Source of the DNA: Cunninghamella blakesleeana | Lineage: Eukaryota; Mucoromycota; Mucoromycetes; Mucorales; Cunninghamellaceae | DNA length: 64,000 bases | Assembly (NCBI GenBank): GCA_017871115.1 | Contig: JAFCIZ010000010.1 | Location: 1-64,000 of the forward strand | Direction of reading: 5' to 3' | Shown: positions 40,713-50,705 of the stretch, in pieces | Numbering within the stretch: position 1 is the first letter of the stretch | Layout of the letters: each line of letters starts with the position of its first letter | Translations under genes and position numbers: made by a program | Notes under the pieces: model-generated | Database searches by the model: none | Seen by the model: the letters and a program-made list of their open reading frames with translations, nothing else | What the model was told of the DNA's origin: nothing

Positions 40713-42240
40713 TTGTAGATAATGAGCATGTAGTCTTACTATTCAAATTCTTGGTGATGCTATTCTTTTGTACGTTTGTTTTCTTTAAAGTGCTCTTTTT
40801 AGGAGCCTTTAGATGTGTGATAACTCCTTTCCTATGATTACTAGGAATATTAGGATTTTTTCGAGGTGTGATACTGGGTGAATTCATTATCGAATCCGGA
40901 ATGGTTGGAGTTACTTCCTGTGAAGATGAATAAACAATTTCCGATGGGTGTTTATCATCATTCGTATCTTCCTTCATATTTTCTTTCATATCATCTTTAA
41001 CTGAATGGATGTTATCCTCTATATAATCTTCCCATAAAACGTCTTCTGTATTAGTACTATCGTTATCAGTATAAATTTCTGAAGACTTATTAGCTATGAC
41101 ATCTCCTTGAGACATTTGATCATCAGATTCTAATTGAATCTGTGTATATGTGATCGAATCATCATCTGATATGTTTTGAAAGACACCATAAGTATTAGAT
41201 GATTGAGTCCTATTTTTGAATTTATTATTATTATTATTTTCGTTTTCATTTTCCTCATTTTCATCATTTTTTCTTTTTTTTTCATTTTCATTTTTCTTGT
41301 TTTTTTTGTTTTCTTTTTTGTTTTCTTCGAATTTATTATGAACTATATTTTGAGGAGAAGATTTATCTCTCGTTTGTCCGTTTTTATCAGGGTTTTCTAA
41401 ATCGAGGTGAGTTTTCCTCTGACGTTTGATATCCTTTTGAGGGCATGAAACAGCCCTATGACCCATATTATGGCAATTAAAGCATATCATGCTTGCCAAT
41501 GACTTTGGACATTGATACTTAGTGTGTCCTTCTTTATGACAGAAGCGGCACCAAGTTGGCATGTTTGCCCAGGCAGCGTAAAAGCTTTCTCCGCTATTTT
41601 TGTAATGAATAACGTGAGTTAAAGGAGTGAGATCAGTTGAAACACCAGTACAGTCTACTTTAAGAGTAACCATACCTGTTCCCATAAAGTAATCAGTATT
41701 ATTATCCTTATAAAGTTGAACATTTAATACCTCTCCATATGGTTGAAAACTTTGAGTAATGCCTTCGATTAATTCATTATTCTCTTCCATTGGTAAATTT
41801 GTAATAGAAACACGTAAAATAGTACTGTCATCATCTAAAGCTAAACTAGGAATAACTGTATGTTTGGCGATGGCAGTAGAAAAAGTAAGACCTTCTGTCA
41901 AAAGGTTGTGAGTTGCTGTCTTTTTTGTATAAACTTCGATGTATCTTATCTTATTTCGTTTTTGGAAACGTATACCAAAAACTGCGTCTGTTTGATCTTT
42001 TATTTGTTTCATAAACCATTGCTGAGCTAAAGAATCACTCAAGCTAGAAACATCAAATAATAAAGCACCTTTCGTGCGAGACGTAATCCATAATTTCGTT
42101 TGGATCGTACATTCTTTTGACTGAAAAGTGTTAAGTGAATTTTTGACTATTGTTGAATAGCTAGATAGAGATGTGGAAAGAGTTGGAGGTTGGTTACCAG
42201 GCTCCACCGTATTAGTGATATTTTTCTTCGAAAGAACCAT
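40651..42240 (-). CDS. LINE family A ORF1, RNA-binding zinc-knuckle protein
   Basis: 529 aa, MVLSKKNITNTVEPGNQ. The N-terminal region contains TKLWITSRTKGALLFD. A likely RRM-like fold spans about 130-205 (ILRVSITNLPMEEN, PYGEVLNVQLYKDNN). CCHC knuckles lie near residues 229 and 250 (CRFCHKEGHTKYQC, CFNCHNMGHRAVSC). A Lys/Glu/Asn low-complexity stretch spans roughly 290-345, then an acidic region. The C-terminal block SIMNSPSITPRKNP is the best-conserved tail motif with 47633-49204. The ATG is essentially at the 5' end of the element in the sister copies that have target duplications. Confidence 0.92.
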   Translation of the reverse strand: MVLSKKNITNTVEPGNQPPTLSTSLSSYSTIVKNSLNTFQSKECTIQTKLWITSRTKGALLFDVSSLSDSLAQQWFMKQIKDQTDAVFGIRFQKRNKIRYIEVYTKKTATHNLLTEGLTFSTAIAKHTVIPSLALDDDSTILRVSITNLPMEENNELIEGITQSFQPYGEVLNVQLYKDNNTDYFMGTGMVTLKVDCTGVSTDLTPLTHVIHYKNSGESFYAAWANMPTWCRFCHKEGHTKYQCPKSLASMICFNCHNMGHRAVSCPQKDIKRQRKTHLDLENPDKNGQTRDKSSPQNIVHNKFEENKKENKKNKKNENEKKRKNDENEENENENNNNNKFKNRTQSSNTYGVFQNISDDDSITYTQIQLESDDQMSQGDVIANKSSEIYTDNDSTNTEDVLWEDYIEDNIHSVKDDMKENMKEDTNDDKHPSEIVYSSSQEVTPTIPDSIMNSPSITPRKNPNIPSNHRKGVITHLKAPKKSTLKKTNVQKNSITKNLNSKTTCSLSTNAAKRLTILPPNPNIVNHAE

Positions 42241-42243
42241 GTG

Positions 42244-42310
42244 TGTTTTTTGAAATAAGAATCCTGTTTAGCGATGGCGGAATTCGAAAACAAAAAAAAG
42301 TTAAAAACCA
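42244..42310 (-). repeat. family A 3'-tail fragment
   Basis: In sense TTTTCGAATTCCGCC ... CAGGATTCTTATTT, matching the tails at 36680-36730 and 43660-43710 with several changes. It lies directly upstream of the A1 ORF1 ATG, so a tail of one copy precedes the start of another. Confidence 0.6.
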
Positions 42311-42334
42311 TTGGTAAAACGCTTAAAAATGTTT

Positions 42335-42487
42335 GAATTTTATACGCTTCGTTGATCGTGTAGGAAGTCTTTTCTTTGAAAACAATATAAAGATTAATGT
42401 AAACGGGTATTTTTTTATAAATGGTATTATACAGCACAATGGCCTAAAATAGAGTAATCCTTTCTCCTCCATTATTTAACCTGGTCC
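42335..42487 (+). pseudogene. short family A-like RT fragment
   Basis: Translates to FFENNIKINVNGYFF and, after a stop, NPFSPPLFNLVL, matching the RT segment INVNGFFTDNIQQ...PLSPLLFNLAL of family A. It joins an LTR-like fragment on the right. Confidence 0.65.
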
Positions 42488-42490
42488 TTA

Positions 42491-42819
42491 GATATTTAAT
42501 ATTTATTATAAAACTACACTGTATACCTGATATAAAATTAACCCATTTATATTAACTCATTCTATATTATACGTTAAATCTTCCAGCCCACAGGTCCATT
42601 ACTACATACATACTTTAAACTCCATCCTAATCTGTGCTATCTTCACCAGATAACCCCATAGCTCTATTTCGTACTATATAAAATAAATTAGGTCTATTGC
42701 CACTGATCCACCAAAAAATATAAATATTACGCTTGTTTTAAATGTTTGATAAAGGTTAACCAAAAATTTCACAGCATTTTTCTTTGTCTTTTTAAAATTT
42801 TAATTTGATAAATTCAACA
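42491..42819 (+). repeat. divergent LTR-like repeat, 5' part missing
   Basis: From the ATATTTATTATAAAAC block to AATTCAACA it follows the repeat with many substitutions, including a degraded TATA region near 42718. This is the oldest-looking of the long copies. Confidence 0.75.
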
Positions 42820-43583
42820 ATACTACAGATTTTATTCATCTTTATAAACTACTATATAGATTATTTAAAGTGTATGATCAAAAATCTAAAATAACCCTTT
42901 CTGTGAGTAATTCGATTCTTAGTAAAGATGTTCAGTCAGTCTTGATAGACATGGATAATTTTTTTAATAAACAGAAAACACAGTATTTAGTATAAATGGG
43001 AATCTAAAAGCTGATGTTATAGACTGTCCTTATAGATTTATATTTTATAGAGCAGAAATATTATAAATACAGAACTACTACTATCAGACCCAGCTGAAAA
43101 AGTATATTAATTCTTTAGCAAAAAATTTATGGCGCAAAATACCAATCAATAAGTTTGCTTTAGAGCATATTTTTTTTTAAAACAAGATTAGTTGAAGGTT
43201 TTAACGGTATTCTGTATAATTAGTTTGAATTCATGAACCATGTTTTTGTTTGATGTTCGCTTAAAAATTCACTTAGAACTCTCTAATTAATCTTTTACTT
43301 CCTAAAGCGGTGAAGTTTAAATTTCATCTTAAGAAATTTAATGAATCACCATTACCAAGGATATTTACAAAAATATCACAGTATTTTCCCCATATGCAGT
43401 TATATAATATATCATATCTAGTAAGTTTGTTGGTCTCTCAAGTTTAACAAAATTCTTTTTCAAAAACAAATTATTAAAATTATTGATGCAAAAATTAAAT
43501 ACTATTTAAATAACTAATATGTACTCTTTTATTGAGTTTATAGTCAACGCTATTTTTATTTCTAGTTGTAAAATTTTTCCCCT
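42820..43583. other. unassigned A+T-rich region, possibly a decayed LINE
   Basis: Short stretches translate to phrases such as NLWRKIPINKFAL (about 43117-43156) and LLPKAVKFKFHLKKF (about 43287-43332), loosely like LINE C-terminal regions, but stops are frequent and no family could be assigned. Confidence 0.3.
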
Positions 43584-43860
43584 GATATGGAATCATACTT
43601 TTTTTTTTTTTTTGACTTAAAATTAAAATTTATTGGAGGTTAAAATTTTAAAATATTTAAGAAAATAAGAATCCTGTGTCTTAGTGAGGGGCGGGATTCG
43701 AAAACAAAACACTAAGGGGTATAAATAAAAGAGCTACAAAAGATTTTTTTTTTTTTTTTTTTTTCAAAAAAAAAAAAAGAAAAAAAGAAAGGCAAAATGG
43801 TTTGTAGTTCTTATTCTAGTTCTAATTCTATATCCTATATATACGTATGTATGTATGTGT

Positions 43861-46800
43861 CTAGAATTTATCATAAGGACGTAAAAATATTGCTATGTTC
43901 TGTAATATTTTTTTAGTGATGTTAGCGGAGGAAAATGGGGTGGAGTGGAATTTTAGTTGCCAATGTGAGAGCCAAATATTATATAGAATGATGCCACATA
44001 AGGTAAAGGATCTTGGTTCTAATTGAGATTTTTCAATAGGTTTCAAGTATAGTACAAAATCTTCAAAAGGAATTGTTTTGAACAAGAAAAGCGGAAAATG
44101 AATGGATAATATATCATTCCATATACGCTTTTTGAAAATACATGCGAAGAAAAAATGTGTAATATCCTCTGGTTCGTTACATAATAAGCATAAGGGTGAA
44201 ACTTCAGGTTTGATTCTATGTATTGCCATTCCTGTTGGTATCTTTTTTGTGATTATCTTATACCATACTGATCTAGCATTAGGTGGAATATTAGCATTCC
44301 ATAGTTTTAATATGATACTTTGCTTAAATAAAGGGGTCTTATCTTTAACTCTATAATAACCATATCTGTATTCTTTTGAAGATATAACGGATATTTTGGA
44401 TTTATTTAACCATTGTTGACAGAGGGGAGCGTAATCAATGATACCATAAGGTTTAGTGGCATCCGCAATTAGGTTTCTAACATATGGTTTAAATGGAATT
44501 TTCCTCTTAAATATATCTCGGTATAGACGTTTGCATAGGCGAGGATAAAGTGGGAATTCACCAGGTACTTTTATACGAAGACAGGAAGTATTGTGATCGT
44601 ATTTGAAGAAAAAACTAGCGGGTAACAATTTGTAAGTAGGTTTCAGTAGCCAATAATCTTTAGGAATTTTGTCAAAGACTGAAAATAATGGAAATGATAA
44701 GCACGTAGCTATGGATATGTCATTAAAATCTAGCGTTACAGAAAAGGAGTCATATGTAGTAAATATGACTGAAGCTAAGTGATTTCTGGAGGACAAAGGG
44801 CCAGTTCTATATGAAGGGAACATGAGTGTGGCATACGGGTTAGATGTTTGATTATTTATTAGGGACATATGATACATAAAAAGGTCATGTACAAATGAAG
44901 GATTTTGAATAGGATCAAAAATATATTTCAACCATCTTATTTGTAGAGATTGTCTTTGAACCAGAGGATTCAACACTTTAAGTCCTCCATGAGATAAGGG
45001 CTGACACATTTGATGAAAAGATAATTTAGGGTATTTATCCTGCCAAACATATTTATGGATTAATGATTGTAGCTTTTTAAAGAACCATTGTGGAGCTACG
45101 AGTAAGCGTAGACAATACCATAATTTGGATAGAATTAGGCTATTAAGAATTGTGACTCTACCCTTTATAGATAAATTCCTTTGTGAATAGATCCCGATCT
45201 GCTTTTGGATATTATGTATTAATTTATGTAGGTATACTTTTTTTTGGGTGTCTGTATAACACATTTCGAAACCAAGATAACGGAAGGAAGATAGTGAGTG
45301 CCTATTGTGGTACATTGTGATATTATTGGACATCTTTAATTGATTCCATTCATCATTAACGGAACCGTCAAGAGAAAAGAACTCTGTTTTGTGATCATTA
45401 AAGTGGGCATTGGAAACTATAGAATAGTTGTTCATAATGTTTTTGAGAATCGACCAATCATTAGTGGAATTTAGAAAAACACAAACATCATCCGCATAAG
45501 CCATACACTTGATTTTATTTTTAACTTCAGTAGGAGATTCTAAAGGGTATGATAAGGATGATTTAACGGAAGGAAACGAGAAGCCATTGAGGTTTTCGTT
45601 ATGTAGAATATGCAGTAAGAAAGGTTCCAAAGCCAGATTAAATAATAGAGGTGATAGAGGGTCACCTTGACGGAGACCTCTTTTTTGTTGGATATTATCT
45701 GTGAAGAAACCATTGACATTAATTTGCATCTTGTTATTGAAGAACAAAGAGATAATACAATTAATAAAAGTCTTTGGGAATTGAAATGAAAGTAAAACTT
45801 TTTCAAGGTATCGAGGGTGGATACGATCGTACGCCTTTTCTTGGTCGAGTAATACCCCGACACCTTTATATTTTTTATATTGTGCTTGTTCCAGTATCAT
45901 TTGAAGAGCAACTCCGTTTTCGGCTATGAAACGACGTGGTAAGAATCCTGTCTGATATGGATTAATAATTTTATTCATTATTGATCCCATTCTTTTGGCT
46001 ATAATTCTTGTAAATATTTTTGCATCACAATTTATTAAGGATATAGGTCTCCAGTTTTTTAAAGAACTTAGATTTCCTTTTTTTGGTAGCAACCGAACTT
46101 TAATGGACTTCCATGAGGCAGGAGTTTCACCAAGAAAGGCATTGTTATAGATATCCAGGATAATAGATTGAAGCGTAGGTATATTAAATAAGAACAATAA
46201 AAAAGGATAACTTAGACCGTCATCTCCAGGGCTACTTTGTTTTGGTGCACGTTTGGCCTGAGTTAATAGCTCTTCTATAGTAATTGGTTGTAGTAAAGTG
46301 GATTTATCTTCTTCACTAATATTATTGGGGCATTGTGCTTCTTGTAAGAATTTGTCAATAAGATTGTCTTCAACGTACGTAGGTGTGTAAAGATTTTGAT
46401 AGAAATCACGTGTGATATTCTTTTTTCCAGTAATGTCTATAAAAGTTTCGACTTCTGAATCATTTTGAAGAGAATAAATGTATTGTTGTGTAGTTTTTTC
46501 CTGGTGAATCTTTTTTAAGAATTTTGTCGAAGATTCGCTTTTCTCTCTCCAAACAATACCTGATTTTAGAGCTGCAAGTTCTACTATTTCTTGTTGAAGG
46601 TTGTGTATTATGTTGTCTATAGAAGGTAAAATTTGTTGGCGTAGAGCTAATGAAGGTCTACTTCTTAGAAAGCGGTTACGTTTACTCTGATAAAATTTTA
46701 AAGTATCCGTTCTCCATGATGTATATTTATGTTCATATGACTTGGCCTTTTGTTTTACTTTATGTTTAATTTCATCCCAGAAATCAATATTGTTAATTGA

Positions 46801-47694
46801 CCTATTCTTTTTATTATTTACCAAAGTGTTTATGTAAGATTCTAAGGGTTCAGTGAAATTTGTATGGCTAAGGTATAATTGGTTAGCACGCCATAGGCCA
46901 GGACCTGTAGGTGATTGACCAAGGCTAAAGGATGTAGTTAGCATGGAGTGGTCAGACCATTGATTCTGTAGTTTGGTAAGGTCTGTGGATTGTAGAGTCA
47001 TAGAAAGTTGTTTACTAAAATATATATAGTCAATGGTGGAAGATATTTCGTTATTCCTTTGATATGTCGGTATAAACTGATTATGATTAAATTCCATGGT
47101 ATTATAAAAGTGTGTGTCAATAAAAGCTAACCATTCTGTACTTGTGTTATATTTAATAGAACTGGATTGAAGAGAGTAATTAAAATCTCCAGTAATAATG
47201 AGACGAGGAAAACAAATTATGTTATCTCTCTCTAGTTGAGTAAGTAAATGTAAAAGAGATGTAAGAAAAATTTTACGTGGTTTAGGTGTAGGTGGTGCAT
47301 ATATGTTAAGAATAAAGAAAGGTTCGTAAAAATGGTTAGGATGAAAAACTTTAGTTAAAAGAATTCTATCAAACTTGGATGTATCAATAGGAGAGAATGA
47401 ATAATCGTTAGAAAATGAAATGATTCCGCAATAGGAATTCCATAAAGAATGTTTATATTGTAATTTTTTGTTAATGATTGTGATGTGATCATTATTAATA
47501 CGTGTATCTTGAAATGAATAGATAGAAGGTTTATTAAGTCGTAAATGGCGTAGGTAAGAAGATTGTTGTTTTGTTGAGGATGATTTCACTAAGCTATTGC
47601 AGTTTAGTGAAGAAATAGTGCAAAGTAGAGTTTTACTCAGCATAGGAATCATTATTAGGATTTGGAGGAAGTATGGTAAGTCTTTTAGCTGCAT
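43861..47694 (-). CDS. LINE family A ORF2 (A2 copy), APE endonuclease-reverse transcriptase
   Basis: 1277 codons, the same length as in A1. The likely start is the ATG at 47643, which overlaps the ORF1 stop as ATGCTGAGTAA. It shows SSLNCNSLVKSS, FQDTRINND, GDFNYS, STIDYIYFS and SDHSML in the endonuclease. The RT has LLPKKGN, NCDAKIFTRIIAKRM, LLDQEKAYDRIHP, RGLRQGDPLSPLLFN and MAYADDVCVF. The zinc domain is CLLCNEPEDITHFFFAC. There are no internal stops. The truncated copy at 33521-36044 is closer to this subfamily (NNKMQINVNGFF) than to A1. Confidence 0.92.
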   Translation of the reverse strand: MQLKDLPYFLQILIMIPMLSKTLLCTISSLNCNSLVKSSSTKQQSSYLRHLRLNKPSIYSFQDTRINNDHITIINKKLQYKHSLWNSYCGIISFSNDYSFSPIDTSKFDRILLTKVFHPNHFYEPFFILNIYAPPTPKPRKIFLTSLLHLLTQLERDNIICFPRLIITGDFNYSLQSSSIKYNTSTEWLAFIDTHFYNTMEFNHNQFIPTYQRNNEISSTIDYIYFSKQLSMTLQSTDLTKLQNQWSDHSMLTTSFSLGQSPTGPGLWRANQLYLSHTNFTEPLESYINTLVNNKKNRSINNIDFWDEIKHKVKQKAKSYEHKYTSWRTDTLKFYQSKRNRFLRSRPSLALRQQILPSIDNIIHNLQQEIVELAALKSGIVWREKSESSTKFLKKIHQEKTTQQYIYSLQNDSEVETFIDITGKKNITRDFYQNLYTPTYVEDNLIDKFLQEAQCPNNISEEDKSTLLQPITIEELLTQAKRAPKQSSPGDDGLSYPFLLFLFNIPTLQSIILDIYNNAFLGETPASWKSIKVRLLPKKGNLSSLKNWRPISLINCDAKIFTRIIAKRMGSIMNKIINPYQTGFLPRRFIAENGVALQMILEQAQYKKYKGVGVLLDQEKAYDRIHPRYLEKVLLSFQFPKTFINCIISLFFNNKMQINVNGFFTDNIQQKRGLRQGDPLSPLLFNLALEPFLLHILHNENLNGFSFPSVKSSLSYPLESPTEVKNKIKCMAYADDVCVFLNSTNDWSILKNIMNNYSIVSNAHFNDHKTEFFSLDGSVNDEWNQLKMSNNITMYHNRHSLSSFRYLGFEMCYTDTQKKVYLHKLIHNIQKQIGIYSQRNLSIKGRVTILNSLILSKLWYCLRLLVAPQWFFKKLQSLIHKYVWQDKYPKLSFHQMCQPLSHGGLKVLNPLVQRQSLQIRWLKYIFDPIQNPSFVHDLFMYHMSLINNQTSNPYATLMFPSYRTGPLSSRNHLASVIFTTYDSFSVTLDFNDISIATCLSFPLFSVFDKIPKDYWLLKPTYKLLPASFFFKYDHNTSCLRIKVPGEFPLYPRLCKRLYRDIFKRKIPFKPYVRNLIADATKPYGIIDYAPLCQQWLNKSKISVISSKEYRYGYYRVKDKTPLFKQSIILKLWNANIPPNARSVWYKIITKKIPTGMAIHRIKPEVSPLCLLCNEPEDITHFFFACIFKKRIWNDILSIHFPLFLFKTIPFEDFVLYLKPIEKSQLEPRSFTLCGIILYNIWLSHWQLKFHSTPFSSANITKKILQNIAIFLRPYDKF

Positions 47695-49204
47695 TTGTAG
47701 ATAAAGAGCTAGAGGCCTTACTAATCATGTTTTTTGTGACACTATTCTTTTGTACATTGGTTTTCTTGACAGTATTCTTTTTAGGAGCCTTTAGAAATGT
47801 GATAACTCCTTTTCTATGATTACTAGGAACAATAGGATTTTTACGAGGTGTGATGCTAGGTGAATTCATAATGGAATCAGGAATGGTTGGAGTTATTTCC
47901 CGTGAAGATGAAGAAGCCTGTTCCGAAGAAAAATTAGAATCCGACATATCATCTCTTACACGGTTATTATTACTATCTACAGAGTCTTCCCATAACTCTT
48001 CCTCAGGATTTGTATTTTCATCGTCAATATCAATATCTAAAGATTTGTTAATCATATCTTCGCTTTGAGACAATTGATCATCAAATTCATGGTGAGTTAG
48101 TGCATCTGGGATCGATTCGTCATCCGAAATGTTACGCAAAACACCATATGAATTGGATGGTATATCCCTTATTTTGTTTTTATTTTCATTTTCATTTTTT
48201 TTAATTTTTTTTCCATTTTTGTTATTTTTCTTATTTTCTTTTTCATTTTCTTTTTCATTTTCTTTTCCATTTTCACTTTCATTTTTATTTTCTTCAAAGG
48301 TATTATGAAATTTGGGTTGATGGATAAATTCGTCTCTCCTGGATCCATTGATCATAGAATCTTGGGAAAAAGGAGTTTTCCTTTGACGTTTGATGTCTTT
48401 TTGAGTACATGAAACTGCTCTATGACCCATATTGTGACAATTATAGCATATCATACTTGCCAAAGACTTAGTGCATTGATACTTAGTGTGTCCTTCTTCA
48501 TGACAGAAACGACACCAAGTAGGCATATTTGCCCAAACAGCATAAAAGCTTTCCCCGCTATTTTTGTAATGAATTACGTGTGTTAGAGGGAGTAAATCGG
48601 TTGAAGATCCAGAATGATCAACTTTAAGAGTGACCATTCCAGAGCCCATAAAAAAATCAGTATTGTTATCTCTGTAGAGTTGAACGTTTAGAATTTCTCC
48701 ATATGGTTGAAGACTTTGAGTGATTCCCTCGATTAATTCTTCATTCTCTTCCATAGGTAAGTGTGTAAGAGAAACACGTACTATGGTACTGTCATCATCC
48801 AAAGCTATGCTAGGAATAACTTTATGTTTGGAGATGGCAGTAGAAAAGGTGAGACCTTCGGTCAAAAGGTTATGAGAAACTGTTTTTTTTGTATAAACTT
48901 CGATGTATCTGATTTTATTTCGTTTTTGAAATCGTACCCCAAAAACTGCATCCGTTTGATCTTTAATTTGTTTCATGAACCATTGCTGTGCTAAGGAATC
49001 GCTCAAGCTCGAAACATCAAATAATAAAGCTCCCTTCGTTCTAGAAGTGATCCATAACTTAGTTTGAAACGTATGTTCTTTTAATTGAAAGGTACTTAAA
49101 GATTTTTTTGTTATATTTGCATATGAAATTGAAGTTGTATTATGAGTGGGAGGTTTATTTCCCGACTCCACCGACGTGTTGTTTTCTTTATTCGAAAGAG
49201 CCAT
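47633..49204 (-). CDS. LINE family A ORF1 (A2 copy)
   Basis: 523 aa, MALSNKENNTSVESGNK. It has the same layout as 40651-42240: the TKLWITSRTKGALLFD block, an RRM-like region (IVRVSLTHLPMEEN), two CCHC knuckles (CRFCHEEGHTKYQC, CYNCHNMGHRAVSC) and a Lys/Glu/Asn repeat region around residues 300-345. An acidic stretch and the SIMNSPSITPRKNP tail follow. The ATG is the first base of the inserted element, as shown by the duplication at 49205-49221. Its 5' end lies 152 bp from the start of the divergent LYAR-like gene. Confidence 0.92.
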   Translation of the reverse strand: MALSNKENNTSVESGNKPPTHNTTSISYANITKKSLSTFQLKEHTFQTKLWITSRTKGALLFDVSSLSDSLAQQWFMKQIKDQTDAVFGVRFQKRNKIRYIEVYTKKTVSHNLLTEGLTFSTAISKHKVIPSIALDDDSTIVRVSLTHLPMEENEELIEGITQSLQPYGEILNVQLYRDNNTDFFMGSGMVTLKVDHSGSSTDLLPLTHVIHYKNSGESFYAVWANMPTWCRFCHEEGHTKYQCTKSLASMICYNCHNMGHRAVSCTQKDIKRQRKTPFSQDSMINGSRRDEFIHQPKFHNTFEENKNESENGKENEKENEKENKKNNKNGKKIKKNENENKNKIRDIPSNSYGVLRNISDDESIPDALTHHEFDDQLSQSEDMINKSLDIDIDDENTNPEEELWEDSVDSNNNRVRDDMSDSNFSSEQASSSSREITPTIPDSIMNSPSITPRKNPIVPSNHRKGVITFLKAPKKNTVKKTNVQKNSVTKNMISKASSSLSTNAAKRLTILPPNPNNDSYAE

Positions 49205-49356
49205 GATATGGAATCATACTTAATGCAATGCGTGACCTTTTAAATTTGTAATAAATTTTTTCTTTTTCGGAAATGAAAAAATTTTAAATTGACATAAAAT
49301 TTTTTTTAAAAAAAATTAAAAAATTTCTCTGATATTTTATATTTATTTCATTAAAT

Positions 49357-50252
49357 ATGGTTAGGTATAAACGTCTTATATATATCTAAATACATAATTG
49401 CTTTATTACTTTTTATATTAATTTTGTTTTTATATTGATACATATAGTTTTCAATGTGAAGGATGTGGTGATATTGTGAAAAAACCAAAATGTAAGCAAC
49501 ATCAGCAGCGTTGCCATTCCCCTCTTACTTGTATTGACTGCCATCAAACTTTTCAAGGGAATTCTTTTCAACCTCATAATCAATGCATAACAGAAAGTGA
49601 AAAATATCAAAAAAATTATAAACCACCTACAGTAAGTTTGTAATGTTATAAATGTCATTTATATTTAATTATTGATATTTGATTAATCTAATTTTCTTTA
49701 TTAGAACAAAATAAAACAAAAAGCAAATGATAGTAATAGTGGTAATAATAATGGGTTAACACAGCAAAAAAAAATAGAATCTGATAGAAATCAACCTGTC
49801 AGCATTATAGAACAATTAAAAAACAATAAACGAGCTTTTGAAAAAGAAGAATCAACAGAATCAACTGTTCAGCAGAAAAAGACTAAAAAAGAAAAGAAGG
49901 ACAAGGTTAAAAAAGTTAAATTGTCTGAATGGTCAAATGAGGATTTAGATACCGATGAAAATAGACAGCTGCAGTTGGCTATAGAACACATCTTGAAAAA
50001 GGAAGAGGTACGTATTTTAATAGTAATTGATTTGATGATATTGAAAAGTATAGTTAATGGTTTTCTCTCATAATATTCTATTAGAAAACTTGCTCAATCG
50101 AAACTTTACGCAATAATGTTGTATCATTAATTGTATCCCATCCAAAAGCATCCAAACCATCTAGTAATTATAGTACAAAGTTTGATCAGTTAATAGGACT
50201 GTCATTCAATTTTAAAAAAAACAAAATTGCATTCTCATACTTGAAAGCCTAA
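49357..50252 (+). CDS. LYAR-type C2HC zinc-finger nucleolar protein, four exons
   Basis: Exons 49357-49364, 49448-49631, 49705-50007 and 50085-50252 join in frame to 220 aa. The first exon is only ATGGTTAG; joined to exon 2 it gives MVSFQCEGCGDIVKK, the expected N-terminus of LYAR/UPF0743 proteins. The paired LYAR zinc fingers follow: CEGCGDIVKKPKCKQHQQRC and CIDCHQTFQGNSFQPHNQC. Then comes a Lys-rich linker (KKTKKEKKDKVKKVK), likely nucleolar or nuclear targeting, and the C-terminal SIETLRNNVVSLIVSHP region, probably the winged-helix-like domain. By family knowledge it acts in ribosome biogenesis and growth regulation. Introns are GT-AG, 73-83 bp. A LINE sits 136 bp upstream in divergent orientation. 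Confidence 0.88.
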
Positions 50253-50558
50253 TCAATAATTAAGAAAAAATTAACAGTGCCTCCTTCTGGCACTTTCAAA
50301 GTTATTTAGTAGATTTTTTATCTTTATTTTTTTAATTTTAATATGTAAATTTTAAATAATAGTAATATTATGAATTTTATGTTATGTTAATAATATATAT
50401 ATATAATCTTCTATTACTTTGAAATAATAGTATGTACCATTCTATTATTGCCAAACTATGTATACTGTATATATGAGTGTATATGTGTGAAATTGATTAA
50501 GGTGCAATTACTTATTTTTTCAGTTTTGTTAAAAAAACGAATTACAGGATGATAATGT
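50253..50558. other. intergenic, LYAR 3' flank
   Basis: A+T-rich with a short TA run near 50394. No gene was recognised. Confidence 0.5.
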
Positions 50559-50705
50559 GTTTTTTTTTTGACTTGGAAAATAAAAAAAATATATTAGATT
50601 TAATAAATTTAGACTATTTCGAGAATTAATGGGCAAAATTCGAAAACAAAACACTACTAGTATAAATAAAATAGAGCTACAATAGATTTTTCCTCTTTTT
50701 TTCCT
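50559..50705 (-). mobile_element. family A LINE tail-only fragment
   Basis: Poly(T) at about 50560-50569, then GACTTGGAAAAT, and further AAAATTCGAAAACAAAACACT...TATAAATAAAATAGAGCTAC, matching the A2 3'UTR at 43611-43742 with divergence. Only about 145 bp of the 3' end is present, as in 5'-truncated LINE insertions. Confidence 0.8.

Larger units (their letters stand above)
36605..42240 (-). mobile_element. family A LINE, intact (A1)
   Basis: Poly(T) at 36605-36618 marks the poly(A) tail; ORF1 ATG is at 42240-42238. From 36619 to 42240 it has the same length as the copy at 52525-58146 (constant offset 15906) and identical ORF1 and ORF2 products. No target duplication was found; immediately upstream of the ATG in sense is the tail fragment of another family A copy (42244-42310). 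Confidence 0.9.
43599..49204 (-). mobile_element. family A LINE, intact, older subfamily (A2), with target duplication
   Basis: GATATGGAATCATACTT occurs at 43584-43600 and 49205-49221, a 17-bp target duplication (the last two T may belong to the tail). The insertion therefore begins exactly at the ORF1 ATG and ends in poly(A). Both ORFs are open. The proteins are clearly related to but distinct from A1/A3, so this is a separate lineage. Confidence 0.93.

Noticed and set aside
40577..40837. Frames antisense to the LINE ORFs (e.g. 40577-40837, 56483-56743, 61393-61653, 41203-41400)
   Set aside because: They lie opposite ORF1/ORF2 and repeat in every family A copy only because the coding strand is repeated; their residues mirror A-rich coding tracts.
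36605..42240. RNase H domain or an LTR origin for the family A elements
   Set aside because: No RNase H motif was seen after the RT, and the ends are poly(A) plus target duplications, so these are non-LTR elements.
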